Source: Pseudomonadota bacterium (GTDB taxonomy: Bacteria; Pseudomonadota; Gammaproteobacteria; Burkholderiales; JABEVD01). From it: a stretch of DNA of 33,871 bases. The stretch lies in contig JAJZVB010000008.1 of NCBI GenBank assembly GCA_021845885.1, forward strand, positions 1 through 33,871. Direction: 5' to 3'. The notes under the pieces were generated by a model. That model ran no database searches. It saw only the letters and a program-made list of their open reading frames with translations, and was not told the DNA's origin. Below, in pieces: positions 18,331-28,400 of the stretch. Made by a program: the position numbers and the translations under genes. Position 1 is the stretch's first letter. Each line of letters starts with the position of its first letter.

Positions 18331-21300
18331 GCTGTCTCCTGGTTCAACGATTTGAAAAATTTCTTGAGCGCAACGATGCGGCTTTCCACTTCCTGGAAAT
18401 GGCCTTCGATCTTCAGCCTATCCGGCCCGCTCAGCTTGATATTCCTGTCGCGCTGGACGAGACTGATGATCCTGCCCGGATCGATGGGGGGTTTGGGCAC
18501 GAACTGGATGCCGATGCCGTTTTCGGCTGCATCGATCTTGAGAATGCCCAGAATTTTTCCCTGTATCCTCAGCCTGTGGGAATCGATCAGTATCCTGGCA
18601 GGCAGGGGAGGCAGGCCGAAGCGGTCGACGAGCTCCGCGACCATTTCGTCGATTTCTTCAGGTCTTTCGCAGCTCGCCAGCCGCTTGTACAGCACGAGTC
18701 TTTCGTGAATGCTTTCGCAGTAATCCTGGGGAAGGAGCGCCGGGGTGTGCAGATTGATTTCCGTTGTGACGCCGAGGGGATTCGCCATGTCGGGTTCGAT
18801 GCCCTGCTGCAGCGATTTGACTGCCGAATCGAGCATCGCATTGTAGAGCGAAAATCCGATCTTCTGCATTTCCCCGCTTTGCGATTCGCCGAGCAGTTCC
18901 CCGGCCCCCCTGATCTCCAGGTCGTGCATGGCGAGGAAGAATCCGGCGCCGAGTTCGCCCATCTGCCTGATGGCGTCCAGCCGCTTCTTCGCCTGGGAAG
19001 AAAGCGCTTCGTCTTCCGGAGTCAAGAGATAGGCATAGGCCTGATGATGGGACCGGCCTATCCTTCCCCTCAATTGATGAAGCTGGGCGAGCCCGAAACG
19101 GTCGGCCCGGTTGATGAGTATGGTGTTCGCCGTAGGCACGTCTATCCCGGTTTCGATGATGGTGGTGCAGAGCAGGATGTTGAAGCGCTGGTGGTAGAAA
19201 TCCCTCATGATCCGCTCGAGCTCACGCTCGGGCATCTGGCCGTGGGCGACGTGGATGCGCGCCTCGGGGAGCAGCTTCTTCAGCTTCTCGTGCATCGACG
19301 CTATGGTTTCGATCTGGTTGTGCAGAAAATAGATCTGCCCCCCCCTTTTCAGTTCCCGGGTGCAGGCTTCCCTGATGATGCCTTCGCTGTAGCTGCAGAC
19401 GAAAGTCTTGATGGCGAGGCGTCTGGCAGGTGCCGTCGTGATCATGGAGAAATCCCGAAGGCCCTCCAAGGACATGGCGAGCGTTCTCGGTATGGGCGTG
19501 GCAGTGAGGGTCAGCACGTCGATTTCGGCCCTGAGGGACTTGATCTGCTCCTTCTGTCGCACGCCGAAGCGGTGTTCCTCGTCGATGATGACGAGCCCCA
19601 GGTTCCTGAATGCGACATCCTTCTGGAGCAGCTTGTGGGTGCCGATAATGATGTCTATTTTTCCTTCCCTGAGCCCCTTCAGGGTGTCAGCCTGTTCCTT
19701 CGCCGAGCGGAAGCGAGAAAGCTCCGCCACCTTGACCGGCCACTGCGCGAACCTTGCCGAGAAATTCTGATAATGCTGTTCGGCGAGCAGGGTCGTGGGC
19801 ACGAGCACGGCGACCTGCCTGCCGTCCGTGACGGAAACGAATGCGGCGCGCAATGCGACCTCGGTCTTGCCGAACCCGACATCGCCGCATATCAGCCTGT
19901 CCATGGGCTTGCCCGCTTGCATGTCATCGATCACCGCATTGATGGCGGCCATCTGGTCCGGCGTTTCGTCGAAGCCGAAGCCTTCGGCGAAGGCATCCAG
20001 GTCGTGCTGACTGATTCCGAAGGCATGCCCGCGCCTTATGGCGCGCTGGGCATAAAGATTGAGCAGTTCGGCCGCCGTGTCTCTGACCTGCTCGAGCGCA
20101 CGTCTCCTGGCCTTTTCCCAATGGCCGCTGCCGAGCTTGTAAAGCGGCGCATTTTCGGCGCCGCTGTAGCGGCTGATGAGGTGGAGCTGCGAAACGGGGA
20201 CATAAAGCTTGTCGTCGTCGGCATAGCTCAGCATCAGGAATTCGGTTTCCCCTTCCCCGAGATCGAGCGTGACCAGCCCGAGATAGCGCCCGACGCCATG
20301 CTGTTCGTGGACGACGGGATCCCCGGGGTTGATTTCCGAAAGATCGCGAAGCAGCGTGTCCGTGAGGGTTTTGCCCTTGCGCTCGCCCCTTGCCCTGGAA
20401 TGGGTGGCGTAGAGCTCGGTTTCGGTGACGACGGCCATTTTTCCCTCGTCGAGCCGGAAGCCGTTCAGGACGGGCCCGAAACCCAGCATGAAGCGGTCCT
20501 TTTTCGAGAGGAAATCGGAAAAGCTTTCAGAGGGATACGGATGGAGCCCGTATTCCCTGAAATAATCCATCATGATCTCTCGCCTGCCCAGGCTTTCGGC
20601 GAGCACCAGCACCCGGCCTTCAAAATTGTTGAGGAATGCCTCGAACCGGAAGAGCGGATTGTCAGCCCTTCTTTCAACCTGGACGGGCGGAATGGGAGAA
20701 CTGGTCATGGCGGATGCTTCCCGCCCTTCGGAGATCTCAATCCTGGAATAGGGTGAAATGGCGGAGAAGAAGGCCTCGAAGCTCAGGAATATTTCTTCGG
20801 GGGGCAATACGGGATGGAGCCTGTTTCCCCTGAAGAGCGCATATCTCGATTTCGTCTCCTTCCAGAAATCTTCCATTGCACCCCTGACGTCATGGTGCAG
20901 GCAGACCGTTGCATTTTCCGGCAGGTAATCGAAAATCGTCGCCGTCTTTTCGAAAAAGAGCGGAAGATAATACTCGATGCCGGAAGGGGCGAGACCGTTG
21001 CTGACATCCTTGTAGAGCCTGGTTTTGGATGGGTCTCCCTCGAATTTTTCCCTGAAGTTGCGGCGGAACCGGCTCATGCCCGCATCGTCCATGGGAAACT
21101 CGCGGGCCGGAAGCAGCCTGATTTCCTTTACCGGATAGATGCTGCGCTGGGTGTCGACGTCGAAGGTTCTGATGTTGTCGATCTCGTTGTCGAAAAGATC
21201 GATACGGTAGGGAAGGGGGCTGCCCATCGGGAAAAGGTCGATGACCCCTCCCCTGAAGCTGTATTCGCCCGGGCTCACGACCTGACTCACGTTGGAATAG

Positions 21301-21710
21301 CCCGCGACATTCAGCTGATGCCTCAGTTGATTGGGGTCGATGGCCTTCTTCTGCTCGAGCATGAAGGTGTAGGCTGCGAGGAATTCGACGGGAGGAAGCC
21401 GGTAAAGCGCGGTGCTTGTCGGCACGATGACGACATCGAGGCTGAGCTTCATGATCCTGTAAAGGGTGGAAAGCCGCTCCGAAATCAGGTCCTGGTGAGG
21501 GGAGAAGCTGTCGTAGGGCAGGGTTTCCCAGTCGGGAAAGAGGCCCACCTCGAGCGTCGGGTCGAAAAATTTGATTTCATCCTGAAGGCGCCGGGCATCC
21601 AGCGCCTTTTCCGTGATGACGACAAACGGTTTTGACCCTGCTGCGATTCTCGAAAAAAGGAGCGAGTCGCATGAGCCGCTCGGGGCGGAATATTTCAATG
21701 CTGATGCCAT
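18327..21710 (-). CDS. mfd: Transcription-repair coupling factor Mfd
   Basis: ~1127 aa from MASALKYS. CarD-like RNAP-interacting region (GDPVVHEQHGVGRYLGL), helicase motifs LICGDVGFGKTEVALRAAF, IIIGTHKLLQ, IIDEEHRFGVRQKE, LTATPIPRTL, QLRGRIGRS. Confidence 0.97.
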   Translation of the reverse strand: MASALKYSAPSGSCDSLLFSRIAAGSKPFVVITEKALDARRLQDEIKFFDPTLEVGLFPDWETLPYDSFSPHQDLISERLSTLYRIMKLSLDVVIVPTSTALYRLPPVEFLAAYTFMLEQKKAIDPNQLRHQLNVAGYSNVSQVVSPGEYSFRGGVIDLFPMGSPLPYRIDLFDNEIDNIRTFDVDTQRSIYPVKEIRLLPAREFPMDDAGMSRFRRNFREKFEGDPSKTRLYKDVSNGLAPSGIEYYLPLFFEKTATIFDYLPENATVCLHHDVRGAMEDFWKETKSRYALFRGNRLHPVLPPEEIFLSFEAFFSAISPYSRIEISEGREASAMTSSPIPPVQVERRADNPLFRFEAFLNNFEGRVLVLAESLGRREIMMDYFREYGLHPYPSESFSDFLSKKDRFMLGFGPVLNGFRLDEGKMAVVTETELYATHSRARGERKGKTLTDTLLRDLSEINPGDPVVHEQHGVGRYLGLVTLDLGEGETEFLMLSYADDDKLYVPVSQLHLISRYSGAENAPLYKLGSGHWEKARRRALEQVRDTAAELLNLYAQRAIRRGHAFGISQHDLDAFAEGFGFDETPDQMAAINAVIDDMQAGKPMDRLICGDVGFGKTEVALRAAFVSVTDGRQVAVLVPTTLLAEQHYQNFSARFAQWPVKVAELSRFRSAKEQADTLKGLREGKIDIIIGTHKLLQKDVAFRNLGLVIIDEEHRFGVRQKEQIKSLRAEIDVLTLTATPIPRTLAMSLEGLRDFSMITTAPARRLAIKTFVCSYSEGIIREACTRELKRGGQIYFLHNQIETIASMHEKLKKLLPEARIHVAHGQMPERELERIMRDFYHQRFNILLCTTIIETGIDVPTANTILINRADRFGLAQLHQLRGRIGRSHHQAYAYLLTPEDEALSSQAKKRLDAIRQMGELGAGFFLAMHDLEIRGAGELLGESQSGEMQKIGFSLYNAMLDSAVKSLQQGIEPDMANPLGVTTEINLHTPALLPQDYCESIHERLVLYKRLASCERPEEIDEMVAELVDRFGLPPLPARILIDSHRLRIQGKILGILKIDAAENGIGIQFVPKPPIDPGRIISLVQRDRNIKLSGPDRLKIEGHFQEVESRIVALKKFFKSLNQETA

Positions 21711-21792
21711 GTCCGGATTGCGGATCGTCCTGCTGTCAATCCGCGCATAAATTGGTTTATTATAAAATATTTCGGCGTTCTTTAGGTTGGGT

Positions 21793-22275
21793 ATGGATAT
21801 TAGCGTAATAGTAACCTTTCTCGGCATCACTGTTGCGATCGCAACCCTTGTTTACATGATCGGATCGAAATTGCTCAAGAGGCCTGGAAAAAACAAGGAC
21901 TTGAAGAAAGTGGCGGATGTCACCACGGTCTATTTCAGGGAAAGCGATGTCGACGCGAAAGTGGATTGCGTTTTCGTTGAAGGCCGCGGCGTGGTGGTGC
22001 TGATCGAAGTGGATCCGCAAATCAGGTTCAGGAGTTCCTATATCATCGAGCAGACCCTCAAGGAGCAGATTCAGCGCCTCACCGGAAAACAGCTTGCCGG
22101 GGTGTTCTGGAGATTCCCCATGGTCGACAAGATTGCCGATGCCGCCCATGCCGGGCCTGCCTATGCCGCCTCCAAAGCCAAGGTTGAAGACCTGCATTAC
22201 GACGTCGGCGAGGTTTCATGGGAGGAATACGAACGCGCGATGAAGGAAGAAAAAATCAGGCAAGGTGAAGCTTGA
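21793..22275 (+). CDS. Small membrane-anchored protein of unknown function
   Basis: MDISVIVTFLGITVAIATLVYMIGSKLL N-terminal TM, then a soluble domain. Divergent from mfd. No family recognised. Confidence 0.6.
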   Translation: MDISVIVTFLGITVAIATLVYMIGSKLLKRPGKNKDLKKVADVTTVYFRESDVDAKVDCVFVEGRGVVVLIEVDPQIRFRSSYIIEQTLKEQIQRLTGKQLAGVFWRFPMVDKIADAAHAGPAYAASKAKVEDLHYDVGEVSWEEYERAMKEEKIRQGEA

Positions 22276-22891
22276 ACCATTGCCTCGCCTCGAAGGCCAC
22301 CTTTTCCAGCGCTCCCGTTTCCTCGAAGAGATGCGTGGCGCCGGGGATGATCTTCATTTCCCTCCTGCAGCCAAGATGAAGATATGCGGATTTGTTGAGC
22401 TCGATGACGACGTCGTCCAGTCCCCCGACGATGAAAAGCGTGGGGCAGAGCACTTTTGCAAGCTCCTGGGGGCTCGCGAGATCCGGGCGTCCGCCCCGGC
22501 TGACCACCGCTGAAATCTTTTTTCCCAGCGCGGAAGCCGCCTTGAGCGCAGAAGCTGCACCCGTGCTGGCGCCGAAATAGCCGATTTTCAGATGCTTCGT
22601 ATCCTCCCTTTCCTGCAGCCAGGCTGTCGCATCGATCAGCCTTTTCGTGAGGAGCGCAATGTCGAAGCGCATGTCGTAATCCCTATCCTCCTCGCGAGTC
22701 AACAGATCGAGCAGCAATGTGCCGATTCCCGCTTCGTTCAGTATCCCCGCAACATAGTTGTTCCTGGGGCTGAAGCGGCTGCTTCCGCTGCCGTGGGCAA
22801 ATGCCACGATTCCCAAGGCCTCTTCGGGCAGGACGAGCAGGCCTTCCAGGTCCGCTTCCCCTGTCCTGATGACGACTTCGCTTTTGACCAT
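22256..22891 (-). CDS. Alpha/beta hydrolase (dienelactone hydrolase-like)
   Basis: VKSEVVIRTGEADLEGLLVLPEEALGIVAFAHGSGSSRFSPRNNYVAGILNEAG...YFGASTGAASALKAA...TLFIVGGLDDVVIELN...IPGATHLFEE. Confidence 0.8.
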   Translation of the reverse strand: MVKSEVVIRTGEADLEGLLVLPEEALGIVAFAHGSGSSRFSPRNNYVAGILNEAGIGTLLLDLLTREEDRDYDMRFDIALLTKRLIDATAWLQEREDTKHLKIGYFGASTGAASALKAASALGKKISAVVSRGGRPDLASPQELAKVLCPTLFIVGGLDDVVIELNKSAYLHLGCRREMKIIPGATHLFEETGALEKVAFEARQWFKLHLA

Positions 22892-22892
22892 G

Positions 22893-23951
22893 TCATGCTC
22901 CGATCCTGACGGGAATGCGCTTTCTTCCGAAATTCCCGGGTTCATCCCCAAATCTTCCGGCTATGCCCGCTCCGCAATCCGGGCAATGGCCATTGGAAAC
23001 CCTGTATTCGAGCACTTCGTGCCAGTCCCTGACGACGAGGCTCGAATCGCATTGCGGGCAGTTCGTCGTCCCGCCCGCGGCGTCATGCACGTTTCCAGTG
23101 TAGACGTATTTGAGCCCGGCTGCCTGCGCAATCTTCCTTGCATTCCGGAGGGTTGGTGCGGGCGTGCCCGGAATGCCTTTCAGCTTGTAATCGGGATGGA
23201 AAGCGGTGAAGTGGATGGGGATATGGTCGCCGAGATTGTCCAGGATCCATGCCGACATGGAGGCAATTTCCTTATCCGAATCGTTCATTCCAGGAATCAG
23301 CAGCGTGGTGATCTCGAACCAGACATTTGTTTCATGCCCGAGGTAGACGAGGGTGTCGAGAATGGGCTGCAGCCTTGCCCCGGTGAGCTTGAAATAGAAT
23401 TCGTCCGTGAAGGCCTTGAGGTCGACATTGGCTGCATCCATTACGGAATAGAAATCCCTTCTCGCCGCATCATGCATGTAGCCCGCCGTCACTGCGACCG
23501 TTTTGACGCCTTGTCGATGGCAGGCTTCCGCCACGTCCATCGCATATTCCGCGAAGATCACGGGGTCATTGTAGGTGAATGCGACGCTCTCGCACCCGTG
23601 ATTTTTCGCCGCATCGGCGATCGCTTCGGGGGAAGCGCTGTGCATCAGTCTGTCCATGTCGGCCGACTTGCTGATGTCCCAGTTCTGGCAGAACTTGCAG
23701 GCCAGATTGCATCCCGCCGTGCCGAATGAAAGCACGCTTGAGCCCGGAAGAAAATGGTTGAGCGGCTTTTTCTCGATGGGATCGATGCAGAATCCCGACG
23801 AGCGTCCGTACGTGGTAAGCACCATCCTGTCTTCCAGCCTCTGCCTGACGAAGCAGGCGCCGCGCTGGCCCTCTCGCAATTTGCAGTCGCGGGGGCAAAG
23901 GTCGCACTGGATGCGTCCGTCTTCGATGAAATGCCAATATCGCGCGCTCAT
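22893..23951 (-). CDS. amrS: AmmeMemoRadiSam system radical SAM enzyme
   Basis: GTAGCNLACKFCQNWDIS (CxxxCxxC), N-terminal CDLCPRDCKLREGQRGACFVR, C-terminal Cys pairs (CPQC, CPDC), and linkage to AMMECR1 and MEMO homologues. Confidence 0.93.
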   Translation of the reverse strand: MSARYWHFIEDGRIQCDLCPRDCKLREGQRGACFVRQRLEDRMVLTTYGRSSGFCIDPIEKKPLNHFLPGSSVLSFGTAGCNLACKFCQNWDISKSADMDRLMHSASPEAIADAAKNHGCESVAFTYNDPVIFAEYAMDVAEACHRQGVKTVAVTAGYMHDAARRDFYSVMDAANVDLKAFTDEFYFKLTGARLQPILDTLVYLGHETNVWFEITTLLIPGMNDSDKEIASMSAWILDNLGDHIPIHFTAFHPDYKLKGIPGTPAPTLRNARKIAQAAGLKYVYTGNVHDAAGGTTNCPQCDSSLVVRDWHEVLEYRVSNGHCPDCGAGIAGRFGDEPGNFGRKRIPVRIGA

Positions 23952-24484
23952 GATTCCAGCCATTTCGATACGGTATAGCGGGAAAGCCTGATTTTTTCGG
24001 ACCAGAAGCGCCTGGGCAATCCCGCCTTCAGCTTCAGTTCCCCGAGAAAGGCTTCGGGTTCCGGCAGGCTTTCCCATACCTGGGGAAGAAAAGTGCTTCT
24101 TTTCGAATCGCATTCCAGAATGACGCCGTCCATTCCCGGACGCAGGGCCAGGATCGCTTCTTTTTCGTTCGAAAAGACAATGGGCTCGGAATCGGAAAGA
24201 AGCGAAACCGCTATTTTGATCGATGCGCATTCGGCCTCGATCAAGGGCGGGAACCTGGGGTCGCGGAAAGCCGCCATCAGCGCATTTTGCTTGATGTCGA
24301 TAGGGATGGGGCGGCGGGCTTCCAGCGACCCGATGCAGCCGCGCAACAGGCCTTGCTTCGTCAACGTGACGAAAGTCGCGCCGTCGGCAAGAAATTCGTC
24401 GGGGCATTCGGGTTCGGGATAATCGAGTCCGAAGCAGCTCGATATCGAGGCCCTTGCTATTTTGGGAAGAATTTCGCCTTTCAA
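23948..24484 (-). CDS. amrA: AmmeMemoRadiSam system protein A (AMMECR1-like)
   Basis: FVTLTKQGLLRGCIGSLEARRPIPIDIKQNALMAAFRDPRFPPL is the AMMECR1 core pattern (LRGCIG). ATGA overlap with the radical SAM gene; TTG start overlapping the MEMO gene stop. Confidence 0.93.
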   Translation of the reverse strand: MKGEILPKIARASISSCFGLDYPEPECPDEFLADGATFVTLTKQGLLRGCIGSLEARRPIPIDIKQNALMAAFRDPRFPPLIEAECASIKIAVSLLSDSEPIVFSNEKEAILALRPGMDGVILECDSKRSTFLPQVWESLPEPEAFLGELKLKAGLPRRFWSEKIRLSRYTVSKWLES

Positions 24485-25254
24485 GAGATTTCGCCGAAGG
24501 AAAAGGAGGCATAGCCGACCACCCGGCTTTTTTCGCCGGCCGTATCGCCCGAATTCCTGATATCGAGGAGATCGGGTTTCAAATTGAAACGCCTTGCCGA
24601 AATCAGCAGGCCGTTGATGGGTGTCGCGCCGCAGGCCCGGTTGTGATCCAGAACCGGGTCGAGGGCAAGGATGGATTTCGCGGTCGACAGGTCAATCGCT
24701 TTCGCCCTGTCGTAGGGATGGAAATGGGAAAGGTCCGAACTCACCAACACCAGCGTTCTCGGTTCATTCATGAAGCGGTCTATGACGAGGGAAACGGATT
24801 CCGGGCTCGTTTCCCCCACGAGCAACGGAATCAAGGAAAAATCCCCGAGAACCGTCTGCAAGAAGGGGAGCTGGACTTCGAGGGCATGTTCTCCATCGTG
24901 AACCGCATCGCTTTCCATGATGGAGGGCAGGGAGGCGAGCTGAAGGCAGGCTTCCCTGTCGACCGGCACGCTTCCCAATGGCGTTTCGAAACGGCTGGCA
25001 CGGGGCATGGCGATCCCCTTGAACCAGACCCGGTGAGCCGGCCCGAGCAGAGCCACGCGATTGAAGCGGCTTTTCCCGAGGCGCGCATAGGCGCATCCCG
25101 CCGTACTGCCGGAATAGACATAGCCGGCGTGCGGCACGATCATCGCGCAAGGCGCTGCCGCTTCGACTTGCGGCAGCATCGAAGCAATGGCCTTCTCGAG
25201 GTCCAGCCTTGTTTCAGGGTAAAATGATCCTGCGCAGGCTGCAGGTCTATGCAT
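24481..25254 (-). CDS. amrB: AmmeMemoRadiSam system protein B (MEMO-like)
   Basis: MHRPAACAGSFYPETRLDLEKAI...CAMIVPHAGYVYSGSTAGCAYARL...LLGPAHRVWFKGIAMP...LVLVSSDLSHFHPYDRAKAID...CGATPINGLLI. Confidence 0.93.
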   Translation of the reverse strand: MHRPAACAGSFYPETRLDLEKAIASMLPQVEAAAPCAMIVPHAGYVYSGSTAGCAYARLGKSRFNRVALLGPAHRVWFKGIAMPRASRFETPLGSVPVDREACLQLASLPSIMESDAVHDGEHALEVQLPFLQTVLGDFSLIPLLVGETSPESVSLVIDRFMNEPRTLVLVSSDLSHFHPYDRAKAIDLSTAKSILALDPVLDHNRACGATPINGLLISARRFNLKPDLLDIRNSGDTAGEKSRVVGYASFSFGEIS

Positions 25255-25409
25255 GAGGTTTTCTCCAATTTCAAGATTGGACAGGAAATAGTCCAATTGA
25301 TTCAATTGAAGAAGACGGGCTTGTGATTAATTGAAAAAACGCTTATTCTTGAACCGGATTTTCAAGGCTTCTGTCGCGCGAGTTGAAGCACTGAGGACGA
25401 AATAAAAGC

Positions 25410-28400
25410 ATGGATGTCACTCGATCGCTTCTAGGAACGCTGGTTCTCCTGACCGCATTCTTGATCGCCTCTATTTTCTTTCCCCTCCTTCCAGAAACGT
25501 TCTATTTCCAGGATGGGGCGGTGCATGTCATCGTCGTCATATTGGGCACAGTGTCTTCCCTTTTCTTTGCTGCAATCATGCTCATTCAGTGCCGGGAGGG
25601 CGTGCGCGATCCCGATTTTTACCCTATTGCGCAGGGTTTTCTGGCCATGGGGATCCTCGACGGCTTCCATGCGATCGCCAATGACGCCACGCCGGGTTTC
25701 ATCTGGCTGCACAGTCTTTCCATTTTTTCAGGCGGATTTCTTTCCGCATTCGTGTGGACTGGATGGGGCGGGAGGATGCAGCGCCTGCACCGCTACGTCG
25801 CCCTGGCTGCATTCGCGATCGGCTGCTTTTTCCTGGCCTATCCCGACCTCTTGCCTGCACTCGATGCGCAAGGCGGATTCGTTTTGCGGCTGGACTACAT
25901 CGATTTGGCAGGCGGGGCGCTGTTTTTCCTCACCTCCGTCCATTTCATGCTTCGATACTGGCGGGAAGGGGAAAAGGAAGCCCTGGTTTTCGCCACCCTC
26001 TATCTGATTTTCTGCAGCGCGGCCGTGCTTTTCCCGATGTCGAAAATGTGGAACGGGGAATGGTGGCTCTGGCACATGCTGATCCTGCTCGCCTACGGCA
26101 CCGCCATCCAGTATGTCTTTGCCGATCATGTCAGTCTTCTGGACAACATGAAAAAGGAGATTGCCGATCGAAGCCTTGCCGAAGCGCGCCTCAGGGTGAT
26201 GGTCGAAATGGCGCCTGAAGCCATCGCTGTCCTGGATGAAGATAGCAAAATATTCATCGACGCCAATGCCAATGCGGAAAAGCTTTTCGGCTGCGACCGC
26301 GAAGAATTGCTCAAGCATTCCCCTTTCGACTTCTATCCCCCGGAGCAGCCGGACGGCTTGCCCCTCGAGGAAAGCATCGGCATCCACGATGACCAGGTCG
26401 CGGGCGGGATGCAGGCGGTATTCGAGAGAGACATCAGGAACAAGGCCGGCAGCCTTGTCCATTGCGAAATGCGCCTGGTCAGGCTTCCCGATGCCAAACG
26501 CAGGCTGGTCCGAGCCAGCATGACCGACATCACCGAGAGGAAGAAGGCGGAAGCCAGGATAGAAAGGCTCACGAAGCTTTACAGGGCGCTCAGCGAAGTC
26601 AATCAGGCCATCGTGCGCATGCACGACGAATCCGAGCTTTTCCCCCTGGTCTGCAGGGCCGCAGTCGATTTCGGCGGCGTGAAGATGGCCTGGGTCGGGC
26701 AATTGAGGGAAGGGCGCATCGAGCCTGTCGTGCGCTATGGAAAGGGCACAGAATATCTCGATCGCATCCATGTTTCGGCGAACGGGGAGGTGCCTGAAGG
26801 GCGCGGCCCGACCGCCATCGCTTTCCGCGAGCATCGCAATGTCGTGGTCAACGATTTCGGGGCCGACGAACTGACCAAGCCATGGAAGGGGAATGCGGCC
26901 GGTTTCGGACTGAATGCGAGTGCAACCTTTCCCATTCCCAGGGGTGGCAAGCCTTATGCCGTGCTGACGGTCTACCACGACATTCCCGGCGCATTCGATG
27001 CGGAAATGGTCAATCTTCTCGACGAGATGGCGCGCGACATCGCCTTCGCCCTGGAAAGTTTCGACAGGGAAAGGCAGAGGAAGGAGGCGCAGGAAGCGCT
27101 GATTGCGGGCGAACGCCATTTCAGGGCCTATTTCGAGCGCGCCATGGTCGGCATGGCCGCAATCAACCCGGAAAAAGGATGGATCGAGGTCAACGACGCG
27201 CTTTGCAAAATGTTGGGCTATCCCAGGGAGGAATTGGTCAACATGACCTGGGCCCAGCTGACCCATGCCGATGATCTGCCCAAAAACGAGATCATGTTCA
27301 ATCAGGTCCTGGCGGGCGAATCGGAGGAATACGAGTACGACAAGCGCTTCATCCGCAAGGACGGCGAAATCGTGTACGTCCATATTGCAGTGTGCGCAGT
27401 GCGAAAGCCCGACGGTTCTCTCGACTATACCGTCGCCATTGTCGAGGACGTCAGCGCCCGCAGGCGGGCCGAAAACAGGGAACACTTGCGAAATCGGGTG
27501 CTGGAGCTGATCGCCAGGGGGTTGTCCTTGCAGGAAATCATGGATTTCGTGGTGCAGGCGGTGGAGGCGGAAAACACCAGCATGCTTTGCTCCATACTGC
27601 TGCTCGACGAAAGCGGGCATCATCTTCTGAAGGGCTCGGCCCCGAACCTGCCTGCATTCTACAGCGCAGCCATCCACGGCGCGGCAATCGGGCCTTCCGA
27701 GGGTTCGTGCGGCACTGCGGCCCATACCGGAAAGCGGGTGATCGTCGAAGACATTCGCACTCATCCCTTCTGGAAGGATTACAGGGAACTGGCAGCCAGG
27801 GCCGGACTGGCTTCATGCTGGTCGGAGCCGATCTTCGGCTCGTCAGGCAAGGTGCTCGGCACTTTCGCCGTTTACCACGGGAATCCCGGAGCGCCCAACG
27901 AGACCGACATTGCATTGATCGAGAGCGTGGCCAATCTGATCGGCATCGCCATCGAGCGCAAGCGCATCGAAGAGGAGCTGCAGCTCGCTTCCATGGTTTA
28001 CCGCAATACCAGCGAGGCGATGATGGTGACGGACGAGCACAACCGCATCATCGCCATCAATCCTGCCTTCACGCAAATCACCGGCTACAGCTTGAACGAA
28101 GTGTCGGGGAAGGATCCCAAAATCCTCAGCTCCGGGCGGCAGGACGTGGATTTCTACAGGGTCATGTGGAGCGAGATCCTGAACACGGGGCTCTGGCAGG
28201 GCGAAATATGGAACAGGAAGAAGAACGGCGAAATCTACCCGGAATGGCTCACCATCAACACGATTTTCAACCAGGACGGCTCGATATACCGCCATGTCGC
28301 GCTCTTTTCCGACATCACCGACAAGGTGAGGACGGACGAACTGATATGGCGGCAGGCCAATTTCGATTTGCTCACGGGGCTTCCCAACCGGCGGATGTTC

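Noticed and set aside
18255-20756. 833-aa plus-strand ORF
   Set aside because: Antisense shadow of mfd; low-complexity composition, no recognisable domain, while mfd on the other strand is unmistakable.
25281-25345. AATTGA repeats (CAATTGATTCAATTGA ... TTAATTGA) upstream of the large sensor gene
   Set aside because: Short AT-rich repeats without clear spacing or known operator match; too weak to call a regulatory site.
25728-27764. 678-aa minus-strand ORF
   Set aside because: Shadow of the PAS/GAF/GGDEF/EAL gene in GC-rich DNA; His/Asp-rich composition typical of an antisense frame.
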